From Brevibacillus reuszeri (GTDB taxonomy: Bacteria; Bacillota; Bacilli; Brevibacillales; Brevibacillaceae): a stretch of DNA of 64,000 nt. The position numbers and the translations under genes are program-made. A model generated the notes under the pieces. The model was given only the letters and a program-made list of their open reading frames with translations. It did no database searches and had not been told where the DNA came from. Below, piece by piece: positions 25,515 through 34,409 of this stretch. Location of the stretch: positions 124,001 through 188,000 of the forward strand of contig NZ_BEXF01000003.1 in the NCBI RefSeq assembly GCF_002897295.1. Direction: 5' to 3'. Within the stretch, counting starts at the first letter, position 1, and every line of letters starts with the position of its first letter.

Positions 25515-26408
25515 TTATTTCTTTTGCTTCAAAATACGGTAATCTTTCCCATTTGATAAAATCGTGATTGTTCCTGCATCACTTGTAATGTAAGTTTCTG
25601 CCCATGATTCCCCCAAACGCTCAAGAACCTCCGTTTGCCCTTCCTTCATTTTATCGCGCGGTTTCCCAGTTTGAATGATGGCAACCTGCGGATCGACTGC
25701 TGTAAGAAAAGGCTGAGAGGTTCCTTGGCTGCTACCCTCGTCTCCGACCTTGAGCACTTCCGCCTTGAGCTGGCCTGCATATCGCTCAAGCAAGCGTTCC
25801 TCCGCCTTTTCATTTACGCCACTGGTAAACAAAAAACGCAGATTGCCGTGCACAAGTCGGAAAACGAGTGAATTGTTTTGGGGTGATAAAAACAATGGTT
25901 CATCTGGAAGCAATACGTTCATGGATACCTCTTTATCGAGGGTAACCATCTGCCCCGCTTCTACTGCCAGCTGCCTTACGTCTGAACGAAAGGGTGTTAC
26001 GCGCTGAATCGTTTCTTTCACCAGTTTGGGTAAAATGACGTTCTCCACCAAAATTTGCTTGGATAAAAGCGAGTATCCCCCTACATGCTCCGGCTGATCA
26101 TTCGTCAGCACCAAGTAATCCAACCGCGTCAGCTTTTGCTCTGCCAAATACTCCGACAAAACAGGCCAATCCTCGGCAGTTCCGGTATCGATTAGCATGG
26201 TTTTGCCGTAAGGTAAGCGCACTAATGTGCTCTCGCCATGCGGCAGTGCCCAATAGGAGATCACGAGGCCAGAAAAATCCTGTTCGTTTTCACTTTCATA
26301 AGGGTCCTCTACTTTTACCGCTTCCTGCAAATGGCTGTCAATCGAACAACCAGCTAGAAGTATTACTCCAAAAACGAGCAACCAGCGCCACTCTTTTTTC
26401 CATAACAT
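25515..26408 (-). CDS. ComEC-like MBL-fold lipoprotein with degenerate metal site
   Basis: 297 residues. Signal peptide with lipobox LLAGC and lipidated Cys21. The rest resembles the C-terminal metallo-beta-lactamase-fold domain of ComEC: GESTLVRLPYGKTMLIDTG and LDYLVLTNDQ, with a final SWAETYITSDAGTITI. The usual HxHxDH metal motif is reduced to N-x-Q-x-E-H at residues 103-108, so hydrolase activity is doubtful. It lies just upstream of rex (16-nt gap). Extracytoplasmic, role unknown. Confidence 0.8.
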   Translation of the reverse strand: MLWKKEWRWLLVFGVILLAGCSIDSHLQEAVKVEDPYESENEQDFSGLVISYWALPHGESTLVRLPYGKTMLIDTGTAEDWPVLSEYLAEQKLTRLDYLVLTNDQPEHVGGYSLLSKQILVENVILPKLVKETIQRVTPFRSDVRQLAVEAGQMVTLDKEVSMNVLLPDEPLFLSPQNNSLVFRLVHGNLRFLFTSGVNEKAEERLLERYAGQLKAEVLKVGDEGSSQGTSQPFLTAVDPQVAIIQTGKPRDKMKEGQTEVLERLGESWAETYITSDAGTITILSNGKDYRILKQKK

Positions 26409-26449
26409 TTATTTTATCACCTAAATCTCTGCTAGACTATTGCTTCATT

Positions 26450-29359
26450 TTATGAATCTGGCAGGGATTGCATACTAAGGAATGGTTCTATCCGCTCACG
26501 AAGCATCGGCCACGGCCCACTCTCGATCTGATACGGCGGCAATGATTGCAGGAACGATCGGCCATACCGGGATTCCACGACACGCGTATCAAAAACGACT
26601 ACGACTCCGCGGTCCAGATGATGACGAATCAATCGACCCACTCCTTGCTTGAACAATATGACTGCTTGTGGCAGTGCCATGGACATAAATGCGTTTTTCC
26701 CCTCTGCCTTCAACAGGTCAGCACGTCCTTGATAAACCGGATGATTAGGTGGAGTAAACGGCAGGCGAACAATCACCAGGCTGCTGAGAGATTCACCTGG
26801 AATGTCCACCCCCTCCCAAAAGCTGCTCGTCCCTAAGAGTACACTTCGATCCAAGCTCTGGAAGAGACGAACGAGCTTGCTGCGGTTGTTGCTGTCAATG
26901 CCGTGACCAAACAGCGTGTAAGCTTCTGGTGCGTCTGCCAGTCTTTCTTTAAGCGCCTGGTACACGATCCGCAGCATGGAGTGGGACGTAAACAGGATGA
27001 GCGTCCTCCCCTTTGTCGCAATCACAACATCCAGACAGCCCTGAATGATTGCCTCTAGGTAGGACTGGTCATTCTCCTTGCCGGGAGCTGGAAAGTCAGC
27101 GGGTATGAGCAAAAGCCCCTGCTCTTCGTACGCAAATGGAGATGGCAAAGCGAGCGTTCTCACGCGTTCCTCTGGCAGTTGGTCTAGGCCAAAACGACTT
27201 TTGACATAGGAAAAGCTGTTTTTAACGGTCAATGTGGCAGAGGTCAGAATCAAACTGTGCTTTTGTGCAAATAATGGTTGAGCGAGTGAATCAGCCACCT
27301 TCAAAAGCGCCGCAGACAGATGCACCTGTTTGCGAGCTACGCGGGACTCGACCTCCATCCAGTACACGTACTCTGGATCATGCTCCTGCAAAAAGAAATG
27401 CAGGTGCTCCATCACTTTTTGCCATTCGTTAACCAGACCCTGTAAATCCGTGCGCAAGCTGCGAACAGCAAAAGTCGGCTTCTCGTCTGTCGGAACTGCC
27501 CGAAGGAGTCCGTCCAGATGACTGGCAAAAGAACTCATGGCGTCAATCAGTTTTTTGGTGATCTTGCGAATTTTTTCATGCTTGCCCGAAAAAGATTCAA
27601 TGCGATAGCGAACCGTTTCTCGCCCTGCATCCGTTGTTTCCTCTGCTCGATCAGATGCCCATGCGTACAAATGCTGCGTCCACTGCTGTGCTTTATCGCG
27701 AAGCGTTGGTAACAGCTTTTTCAAGTCTGACATTTGTTCTGTTACCACATCACTTATAGACGGGAGCCAGCTCTGCAATTCCTCCGCATAGCGTGGCACA
27801 ACACCTCCATCGTCTAAAGAAGCCCGATCCAGCAAAAAGAGAAGCTGGGTCGTCGTAAATTGCTTGCCCAAATGCTGGGTTGCTGCTTCCTCCAAATGAT
27901 GGGCCTCGTCGATGACAGCAACCTCGTAAGGTGGCAGTATCCGGTTTTCTGCTTGCAGGTCGCTTATGAGAAGTGCATGGTTGACGATGAGTACATCTGC
28001 ATCGCGCGAGCGTTCCTTTGCCTGGAAGTAGTAGCAACGACTAAACCAAGGGCATGCTCGATTGAGACAAGAGCCGGTATCACTTTTCACCTGCTGCCAA
28101 AATAATTGGCCTGTAGGGGGCATACTAAGCTCCTCTACATCGCCAGTGCTCGTTTGCGTCAACCATGTCAGCATTTGGCCTTTAACAAGACGAAGCTCCT
28201 GGCTGCTTCCCTCTACTGGCTCGTCCAATGCCTGCTCCAGCTTGCGCAGACAGAGGTAGTTCCCGCGTCCTTTTAACGTAGAAGCGGAGAACGAAAACGG
28301 TAAAGACTGCTGCAAAGTGGCTATTTCTTTATGAAGAAGCTGTTCCTGCAATTGTATGGTATTTGTACTGATGATCAGCTGCTGCTGATTGTCTTTTGCC
28401 CAAATGATCCCCGGTAGCAAATATGCAAGCGATTTGCCCGTGCCAGTACCTGCCTCCACCAATAGATGCGAGCCCTCCTGCATCGCTTCAAATACTGCGT
28501 GCATCATGGCTTCCTGAGCATCTCTACGTTGGTAGCCTGGTACATGAGTTTGCATACTCCCCTGATCACCGATTACCTCATCCAGTCGATCCACGAAAGC
28601 TTTTTGCTCCACAAAAGCAAAATCAGGGCGCTGAAAGGAAGCCGTAAGCTTATCTGGACGCTTTTTCAGGGCCAACTGGCGGTAAATATCCCACATGTCA
28701 GACTCTGCATTTTCGTTTAGGTTAGCAGATTCGTCCAGCTCAGGCAACGAAGCCAGTTTTTCCATCTCCATTTGGCGTAAAAGCACTTCGATGTCTGAGC
28801 GAAAGGATGTTACAAGCATTTGCAAACGTTGAATCGTAACCAATGGCATATGCTCCAAAATATCTAACAAATGCAGATAGAGCTGCGCTGTTGCCATCGC
28901 GTCACTATCCGCCTGATGTGGGTTATCATGCTCGATCTCCAAGTCGGAAGCCAATTCTCCCAGCCGATAGCTGTTTTGCATCGGCAAAAGAATGCGTGAC
29001 AGCTCAACTGTATCCAATACATAGCCGTCAAACGCGTAATAGCCCTGACTTAGCAGGGCTTCTTGCAAAAATTGGAGATCAAAGCTGGCATTGTGTGCAA
29101 CAAAGGTGCGGCCATCTAACATGCGCAAGAAGCGGGGAAACACTTCCTCCAATGAAGGTGCGTCCGCTACCATCTCGTCTGTAATCCCTGTTAATTGCGT
29201 AATGAATGGCGGGATAGCCTGTCCGGGGTTAATCATAGTGGAGAAGCTGTCTGTAATCTGACCATCATCAATCGCTACCGCTCCGATTTGAATGATGCTA
29301 TCTCCCTGACGCGGATGGCTACCCGTTGTTTCGAAATCTACTACCAGTAATCGTTTCAA
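26450..29359 (-). CDS. dinG: DinG-family helicase with N-terminal 3'-5' exonuclease domain
   Basis: 969 residues from a TTG at 29359 with GAGGTG 7 nt upstream, directly before the exonuclease motif. The DEDD exonuclease domain (about 1-175) has DFETTG (8-13) and HNASFDLQFL. The superfamily 2 XPD-like helicase has Walker A EAGTGTGKS (about 302-310), DEAH (484-487) and the C-terminal QGVGRLIRH. Cysteines 370, 431, 436 and 442 have the spacing of the E. coli DinG iron-sulphur cluster. It acts on DNA during repair or replication conflicts. Neighbours panD and ypmB match B. subtilis. Confidence 0.93.
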   Translation of the reverse strand: MKRLLVVDFETTGSHPRQGDSIIQIGAVAIDDGQITDSFSTMINPGQAIPPFITQLTGITDEMVADAPSLEEVFPRFLRMLDGRTFVAHNASFDLQFLQEALLSQGYYAFDGYVLDTVELSRILLPMQNSYRLGELASDLEIEHDNPHQADSDAMATAQLYLHLLDILEHMPLVTIQRLQMLVTSFRSDIEVLLRQMEMEKLASLPELDESANLNENAESDMWDIYRQLALKKRPDKLTASFQRPDFAFVEQKAFVDRLDEVIGDQGSMQTHVPGYQRRDAQEAMMHAVFEAMQEGSHLLVEAGTGTGKSLAYLLPGIIWAKDNQQQLIISTNTIQLQEQLLHKEIATLQQSLPFSFSASTLKGRGNYLCLRKLEQALDEPVEGSSQELRLVKGQMLTWLTQTSTGDVEELSMPPTGQLFWQQVKSDTGSCLNRACPWFSRCYYFQAKERSRDADVLIVNHALLISDLQAENRILPPYEVAVIDEAHHLEEAATQHLGKQFTTTQLLFLLDRASLDDGGVVPRYAEELQSWLPSISDVVTEQMSDLKKLLPTLRDKAQQWTQHLYAWASDRAEETTDAGRETVRYRIESFSGKHEKIRKITKKLIDAMSSFASHLDGLLRAVPTDEKPTFAVRSLRTDLQGLVNEWQKVMEHLHFFLQEHDPEYVYWMEVESRVARKQVHLSAALLKVADSLAQPLFAQKHSLILTSATLTVKNSFSYVKSRFGLDQLPEERVRTLALPSPFAYEEQGLLLIPADFPAPGKENDQSYLEAIIQGCLDVVIATKGRTLILFTSHSMLRIVYQALKERLADAPEAYTLFGHGIDSNNRSKLVRLFQSLDRSVLLGTSSFWEGVDIPGESLSSLVIVRLPFTPPNHPVYQGRADLLKAEGKNAFMSMALPQAVILFKQGVGRLIRHHLDRGVVVVFDTRVVESRYGRSFLQSLPPYQIESGPWPMLRERIEPFLSMQSLPDS

Positions 29360-29381
29360 ACGTCTGTCACCTCGTAACCTG

Positions 29382-29431
29382 GCGGATACTGTTATCCGCA
29401 CCCTTTCACATTCGTCAGTGAAAGGGTTTTT
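29382..29431. other. Two hairpins between the TPR gene and dinG
   Basis: GCGGATA/TATCCGC (29382-29399) and CCCTTTCAC/GTGAAAGGG (29401-29426) stand side by side. Five T follow the second on the plus strand only. On the minus strand they lie 24-70 nt before the dinG start, so they may affect dinG translation or mRNA stability. Confidence 0.5.
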
Positions 29432-29449
29432 CCTGCTCCCGTCATACAT

Positions 29450-30934
29450 TTAAGACTGCAAAAGCGGATTGGCAGATTCCTCTTCCCCCTGCTCGCCTAA
29501 TTTAATGGCACATAATTGCAGATAGATCGGGATCTCACGGAACTGATTACTATGTGGAAGTGTCCGCTGAAAATACTGCTCCGCCAAACGCCAGTTTTCT
29601 TCTAAGATTGCGAGTCGCCCCAGATGGAAGTAGCCCAGAGAGCGGATGTATGATTGTTCATCCAGAGTGAACTGCTTGGCAAGTCTTTTTGCCTCCTGCA
29701 GATCACCCATTTTTTCGTATGCCGATATCATTCCTGACTGCCCCAAGCGATTGTCCTTGTCTTTTTCAAGAATGCTGCGAAACACCTGGACTGCTTCCTC
29801 CAGCTTCCCGTCAAACAACAGCATCCACCCATAGCTAAACGTAAAATCGTCATTAGTCGGAGATAAGCTGATGGCTTTTTTCACGAGTGTCAAAGCTCGC
29901 TTGGTTCCTGCAATCAACCAGGTGTTCCATGCTAAGCCGTGCCACGTCCATCCTTCTTTGGGCAAGCGCTCCGCTAAAAAGTGATAACATACCTGTGCGC
30001 GATGATAATTTCCTACCGATTCGTATAAGGACGCCATTTCCTGCAGGGTATCGCTATCCAAATCACGCGTAGGAAGGCGCAGCGACTCGGGTGGGACAAG
30101 TTCGACATCCTCATCCATTGTTTGAAGCAGTTGTGCAGCACGCAACCAGAGCATTTGCGCTTCCCAATCATGCTCATTCTTCACGAAATACGCTTCAATT
30201 TCATCCAATGCTTCTTGCGCATCGCCATCCATTAGAAAGCAGAGCGCCAAATTATACTTGGCCTCGAATTGATCCTCTTTGATTTCAAGAGATGCCTTGA
30301 AGGCTTGCGTAGCTTCGAGCCATTGTTCTTCTTCTGCCAGAATACACCCCATGGCATTGTAGCTGATTGCTATTACGGCGGGAGAGCTGGCTGATTTGCT
30401 CAAAAGGCGAAACTCCCGAAAGGCATTCTCAGGCTCCTCGCAAAACAATAAACTGTACCCATAGTACAAGCGACCGACTTCCCAATCGGGTGACTCGCCT
30501 ACGAGCTCTGAAAAGCATTTCTTTGCGTCTTGATACATTCTCAGATGATAGAAGCCCTCGCCCTTGCGAAACAACGGCTCATACCCATTCAAATCGCTCT
30601 TTGTCTTTTCAGTCGCACCTTTAGTGGCTAGTTGCTGTTTTTGCGCAGTTCCCTTTGCGGAGGAAACAGCTTCCTCAGATGCGTCTGCTTTCATTTCTGA
30701 CTTGTCTTTTTGCTGCTCGGGCAATTGCCCCTCATATTGTTTGATGGTACGAATTGCATTGGACAAGCGTTCTTCAAATTGCAGCCAAAGATCTACGACC
30801 GTATCGCTGACTTGGCGCAAATGAAACAGCTGATCTGCCATTTGATGCCGTTCCTGTTCGGAGGCATCTGACCACTTTTCTTCAATGATCTCAGCCTTTC
30901 GGCGTAGTGTTTGGAACCAATCTTCTATTTTCAC
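29450..30934 (-). CDS. Tetratricopeptide repeat protein
   Basis: 494 residues. The N-terminal 120 residues are charged and partly coiled coil, followed by about nine TPR-type helix pairs from residue 125 to the end (for example PLFRKGEGFYHLRMYQDAKKC and AKYNLALCFLMDGDAQEALDEI). No signal peptide or TM segment, so a cytoplasmic scaffold is likely. GTG start with AGGGGGTGG. It lies between panD and dinG. The function is unknown. Confidence 0.82.
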   Translation of the reverse strand: MKIEDWFQTLRRKAEIIEEKWSDASEQERHQMADQLFHLRQVSDTVVDLWLQFEERLSNAIRTIKQYEGQLPEQQKDKSEMKADASEEAVSSAKGTAQKQQLATKGATEKTKSDLNGYEPLFRKGEGFYHLRMYQDAKKCFSELVGESPDWEVGRLYYGYSLLFCEEPENAFREFRLLSKSASSPAVIAISYNAMGCILAEEEQWLEATQAFKASLEIKEDQFEAKYNLALCFLMDGDAQEALDEIEAYFVKNEHDWEAQMLWLRAAQLLQTMDEDVELVPPESLRLPTRDLDSDTLQEMASLYESVGNYHRAQVCYHFLAERLPKEGWTWHGLAWNTWLIAGTKRALTLVKKAISLSPTNDDFTFSYGWMLLFDGKLEEAVQVFRSILEKDKDNRLGQSGMISAYEKMGDLQEAKRLAKQFTLDEQSYIRSLGYFHLGRLAILEENWRLAEQYFQRTLPHSNQFREIPIYLQLCAIKLGEQGEEESANPLLQS

Positions 30935-31017
30935 GCAAAAGCCACCCCCTATGAGGCGTGAGTACTCTCATTGTCTCACAAGGCAGGTGGCTCTATGCAA
31001 AAGCATCTAATTGGGAT

Positions 31018-31401
31018 TTACAAAATGGTCGCGTGTATTTCTTCTGCGATCAGTTCTTTAATTTGATTCTTCTCATCCATAATGGCAACCCGAGGCTTGT
31101 ACGTACGAGCTTCTTCATCAGACATCAGCGCATACGCTATGATGATGACGATGTCCCCCTCCTGTACCAGGCGGGCAGCTGCTCCATTCAGGCAGATGAC
31201 GCCACTGCCTGGTGCTCCTTCGATAACGTAGGTTTCGAGACGTGCACCATTGTTATTGTTTACGATTTGGACCTTTTCGTTTGGCAAAATATCCAATGCA
31301 TCCAAAAGATTCTTGTCGATCGTAATGCTTCCGACATAATTGAGATTTGCTTCCGTCACGGTAGCGCGATGGATTTTTGCTGTCATCATTGTGCGCAGCA
31401 C
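31018..31401 (-). CDS. panD: Aspartate 1-decarboxylase proenzyme
   Basis: 127 residues, standard length. Self-cleavage at Gly24-Ser25 within NYVGSITID creates the pyruvoyl cofactor. It makes beta-alanine from aspartate for pantothenate. Third gene of the panB-panC-panD operon, 41 nt after panC. Confidence 0.97.
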   Translation of the reverse strand: MLRTMMTAKIHRATVTEANLNYVGSITIDKNLLDALDILPNEKVQIVNNNNGARLETYVIEGAPGSGVICLNGAAARLVQEGDIVIIIAYALMSDEEARTYKPRVAIMDEKNQIKELIAEEIHATIL

Positions 31402-31442
31402 AGGTAATTCCTCCCCTTGGTTCTCATGGTTGACTTCACTTC

Positions 31443-32306
31443 TTACCGGCTTTGCGTAATCAGATTATCGATCAGGCGCGTTTTCCCAAAATAGACAGCC
31501 AGTGCAATGATTATGCCTTGTCCTGCTACCTCTTTTTCGATTGGCTCCAAATCAGGGAAGCCCAAAACTTCTACGTAGTCAATTTTTGCTAGCGGCATTT
31601 CATTTATTTTTTGTACGACACGTTCTTTAATCTCGCCCAATGCGACGCCTTCATCCAACCACTCATTTGCTTGCTTCAAGCTCGCTGACAACACAAGTGC
31701 TTGTTGTCTCTCTTCCGGTGACAAGTATACATTGCGGGAGCTCATAGCAAGACCGTCCGCCTCGCGAATAATCGGACAAGGCACAATCTGGATCGGCATA
31801 GACAAATCCGCTACCATCTGGGTAATGACCGCTACCTGTTGGGCGTCTTTTTGTCCGAAGAAAGCATAATCAGGCTGAACGATCTGAAATAATTTGGTGA
31901 CAACCGTCGCTACACCATCAAAATGACCGGGACGGGAAGCGCCGCACAAAGGTGCCGTGACATTGGCAACAGAAACATTGGTCAATATCGGACGTGGATA
32001 CATTTCGCTCACATCTGGAGTAAACAATAAATCCACTCCGGCTGCGCTTGCCAGCTCCGAGTCCCGCTCGATATTTCTTGGATACCGCTCAAAATCCTCG
32101 TTTGGACCAAACTGCAACGGATTTACGAAAATACTCATCACGACCAAGTCGCACATCTCTCTTGCTGCCTTGACCAAACTGATGTGGCCCTCGTGCAAAA
32201 ATCCCATCGTTGGTACGATCCCAATTCGTTTTCCTTGACGTTTTGCTTCCTTTATATGAATGCGCATTTCGGCAATAGTAGTTATTTGTTCCATCGTTTT
32301 AATCAT
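31443..32306 (-). CDS. panC: Pantothenate synthetase (pantoate-beta-alanine ligase)
   Basis: 287 residues. The ATP site TMGFLHEGH is at 33-41, and KDAQQVAVI and SSRNVYLS are further family motifs. It condenses pantoate with beta-alanine using ATP. The ATG overlaps the panB stop by 4 nt. A second ATG four codons later is possible. Confidence 0.96.
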   Translation of the reverse strand: MIKTMEQITTIAEMRIHIKEAKRQGKRIGIVPTMGFLHEGHISLVKAAREMCDLVVMSIFVNPLQFGPNEDFERYPRNIERDSELASAAGVDLLFTPDVSEMYPRPILTNVSVANVTAPLCGASRPGHFDGVATVVTKLFQIVQPDYAFFGQKDAQQVAVITQMVADLSMPIQIVPCPIIREADGLAMSSRNVYLSPEERQQALVLSASLKQANEWLDEGVALGEIKERVVQKINEMPLAKIDYVEVLGFPDLEPIEKEVAGQGIIIALAVYFGKTRLIDNLITQSR

Positions 32307-33166
32307 TTTTGACCCACACCTTCCCCGTACAGCTGTTTAATCGTGTCCTCCGATGCGTGAAATACATGCTCGGCAGCCGGGAAGCTCCTGGCTTCTACTT
32401 CTTTAACGTAGGCAGCAACGGCGTCGCGAATTGTATCTCCTACCTCGGCATAACGCTTGACGAATTTGGGTGCCAGCTGAGAAGCATACCCGACTAAATC
32501 GTGGAATACGAGGACTTGTCCATCACATTGCGCACCAGCGCCGATACCAATGACAGCAATCTCCAGTTTGGAAGCGATCATCGCTGTTACTTCTTCAGGT
32601 ACACATTCCAGCACGATCGCAAATGCGCCTGCTTCCTCCAGCACCAGTGCTTCCTCAAGCATTTTTTGCGCTGCTTCTATGCTTCTTCCTTGCACCTTGT
32701 ATCCACCAAGCTGATGAACTGCTTGTGGTGTGAGTCCAATATGAGCGACAACCGGTATTCCAGCCTGAACACAACGCGTGATGATCGGAGCGAGCTCGCT
32801 GCCACCTTCCATTTTCACAGCCTTGGCCAATCCTTCCTGCATCAATCGTCCCGCATTTTTGACAGCCTCGGCGAGCGTGCCATGATAGCTCAAAAAAGGC
32901 AGGTCTGCTACGACAAATGCCCGTTTTGCCCCTCTCGTCACCGCTTTTGTATGATGGATCATGTCTTCCATCGTGACTGGAAGTGTCGAGTCATACCCAA
33001 GCACAACCATACCAAGCGAATCTCCGACCAGAATCATGTCCACTCCCGCTTCGTCTACCAGTTTTGCCGAAGGATAATCATAAGCAGTCATCATCGTGAT
33101 CGGTGTGCCAGTCTCTTTTTTCTTGCGGATGTCTGCAGTTGTTACCTGTTTCATTGCGTTAGCCAT
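32303..33166 (-). CDS. panB: 3-methyl-2-oxobutanoate hydroxymethyltransferase
   Basis: 287 residues from ATG 33166, placed 8 nt after GGGGAG; an ATG two codons earlier is too close to that site. Motifs TAYDYPSAKLVDEAG, LVGDSLGMVVLGYDST and IGLTPQAVHQLGGY are diagnostic. It adds the hydroxymethyl group from 5,10-methylene-THF to ketoisovalerate, the first committed step to pantothenate. First gene of panBCD, with a structured leader containing a terminator (see 33209-33292). Confidence 0.96.
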   Translation of the reverse strand: MANAMKQVTTADIRKKKETGTPITMMTAYDYPSAKLVDEAGVDMILVGDSLGMVVLGYDSTLPVTMEDMIHHTKAVTRGAKRAFVVADLPFLSYHGTLAEAVKNAGRLMQEGLAKAVKMEGGSELAPIITRCVQAGIPVVAHIGLTPQAVHQLGGYKVQGRSIEAAQKMLEEALVLEEAGAFAIVLECVPEEVTAMIASKLEIAVIGIGAGAQCDGQVLVFHDLVGYASQLAPKFVKRYAEVGDTIRDAVAAYVKEVEARSFPAAEHVFHASEDTIKQLYGEGVGQK

Positions 33167-33208
33167 TTTCATTTCTCCCCGTACGCACCTAGCCTGTGGA
33201 TCGTATGG

Positions 33209-33292
33209 AAAAATAAAACCTTCTCGCCGAATCGGGAGAAGGTTGTCCATGCCAAAGAGACATCTTGCGTCTTTACGGAATCCTTCTGTCTC
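33209..33292 (-). promoter_or_regulatory. Candidate attenuator leader of panBCD
   Basis: In the panB 5' leader an intrinsic terminator (arms AACCTTCTC and GAGAAGGTT, then TTTATTTTT; 33209-33244) lies 43 nt before the start codon. Upstream, GAGACA and TGTCTC (33257-33262 and 33287-33292) close another hairpin whose loop holds AGAAGG (33282-33287). AGAAGG is complementary to CCTTCT in the terminator 5' arm, giving a possible antiterminator. A pan RNA motif is known upstream of panB in Firmicutes, but I cannot confirm a match. Confidence 0.5.
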
Positions 33293-33357
33293 GGTCCACA
33301 TAGGCTCTGAGCAGATTTTTGTCCATACACCTATTGAATTAGCTATACACCAGAACT

Positions 33358-33414
33358 GAAAAAAATACTCCAAGAGTACCGTTCAGGAATGTGATACGGT
33401 CTCCAACTGGAGTA
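33358..33414 (-). terminator. Intrinsic terminator of the mazG-birA operon
   Basis: Minus-strand TACTCCA and TGGAGTA form the outer stem and ACCGT/ACGGT an inner one, followed by seven T. It lies just after birA and before the panB leader. Confidence 0.75.
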
Positions 33415-33425
33415 TAACAAAAGAT

Positions 33426-34409
33426 TCATTCATTTGCACGATAATTGACGTCAGCCGAGTACACTTTGTGAATATTCCCTGATCGATCCTCGACCATAAG
33501 CACGCCTTCATCATCTAAGCCGACTGCTCGTCCCTCAAATGATTGCGAGATGGTTTGGACAGTTACCCATCGTCCGATCGAATATGAGCGCTTTTCCCAC
33601 TCTTGCTTTACCCGCTGGAAGCCATGCTGCAAAAAGTGGTCGTATTCCTCTTCAAAATTGCGGCAAAAATGCTGGATAAAGTCTGCTCGTTTTACTTCCT
33701 CGCCCGATTCGATGCGTAGTGAAGTGGCGATTGGCAATAGTTCTGTTGGGAAATCAGAATCCACGCTATTTGCATTTAGTCCAATCCCGATGACGAGGTA
33801 GTTTACGCGATCTGCTTCTGCGTTTAATTCTGTCAAAATTCCGCATAGCTTTTTATCTCCGCAAAAGATGTCATTCGGCCATTTAATTTTTACAGGGACC
33901 CCTGTCGCTTCGCGAATGGTTCTGGCCATCGATACAGCTGTTAAAAGCGTCATTTGAGGCGTTTTGGGAAGTGGAATTGCAGGACGCACAATCAGGCTCA
34001 TCCATATCCCGGTTCCTTTGGGAGAGTGCCATGGTCGTCCCAGTCTCCCTTTTCCCCCGGTCTGCTGTTCAGCCAGAACAAGCGTTCCTTCAGGAGCACC
34101 CTTGACAGCTGCCTCGTGTGCGAGTGGCTGCGTTGAGATGACCTCATCGTGAGCAAAAACGTTTTGTCCGATTCGTTTTGTTTGGAGTCCCGCCATAATT
34201 TCCGCCGCCGACAGTCGATCTGGAGCCACGATCAGTCGATATCCCGACTTGCGGACTGCTTCCACCTCGTACCCATCCTTGCGCAGCTCTTCGATGTGCT
34301 TCCACACGGCAGTTCGCGAGCAGCCACAAGTCTGGCTTAATTCCTCTCCGGAAATAAAAGCTCCCGGATGATCGCGGAACGCTTGCAGTATCACCTGTTT
34401 AATATTCAT
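33426..34409 (-). CDS. birA: Biotin-[acetyl-CoA-carboxylase] ligase / biotin operon repressor
   Basis: 327 residues from ATG 34409, which has AAAGAGG 9 nt upstream. The N-terminal winged helix (about 1-60) has the recognition segment GCSRTAVWKHIEELR. The ligase core has GGKGRLGRPWHSPKGTGIW and IKWPNDIF. It biotinylates carboxylases and, because it has the helix-turn-helix, should also repress biotin genes. It overlaps the cca stop by 11 nt. Confidence 0.95.
   Translation of the reverse strand: MNIKQVILQAFRDHPGAFISGEELSQTCGCSRTAVWKHIEELRKDGYEVEAVRKSGYRLIVAPDRLSAAEIMAGLQTKRIGQNVFAHDEVISTQPLAHEAAVKGAPEGTLVLAEQQTGGKGRLGRPWHSPKGTGIWMSLIVRPAIPLPKTPQMTLLTAVSMARTIREATGVPVKIKWPNDIFCGDKKLCGILTELNAEADRVNYLVIGIGLNANSVDSDFPTELLPIATSLRIESGEEVKRADFIQHFCRNFEEEYDHFLQHGFQRVKQEWEKRSYSIGRWVTVQTISQSFEGRAVGLDDEGVLMVEDRSGNIHKVYSADVNYRANE

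Noticed and set aside
32501..33310. 269-codon plus-strand frame
   Set aside because: Runs opposite panB and its leader; rich in His, Cys and Phe as expected from a shadow frame, no start signal.
33241..33340. Cyclic di-GMP riboswitch before panB
   Set aside because: A GACGCAA stretch is present, but the rest of the GEMM core and the required paired regions are missing.
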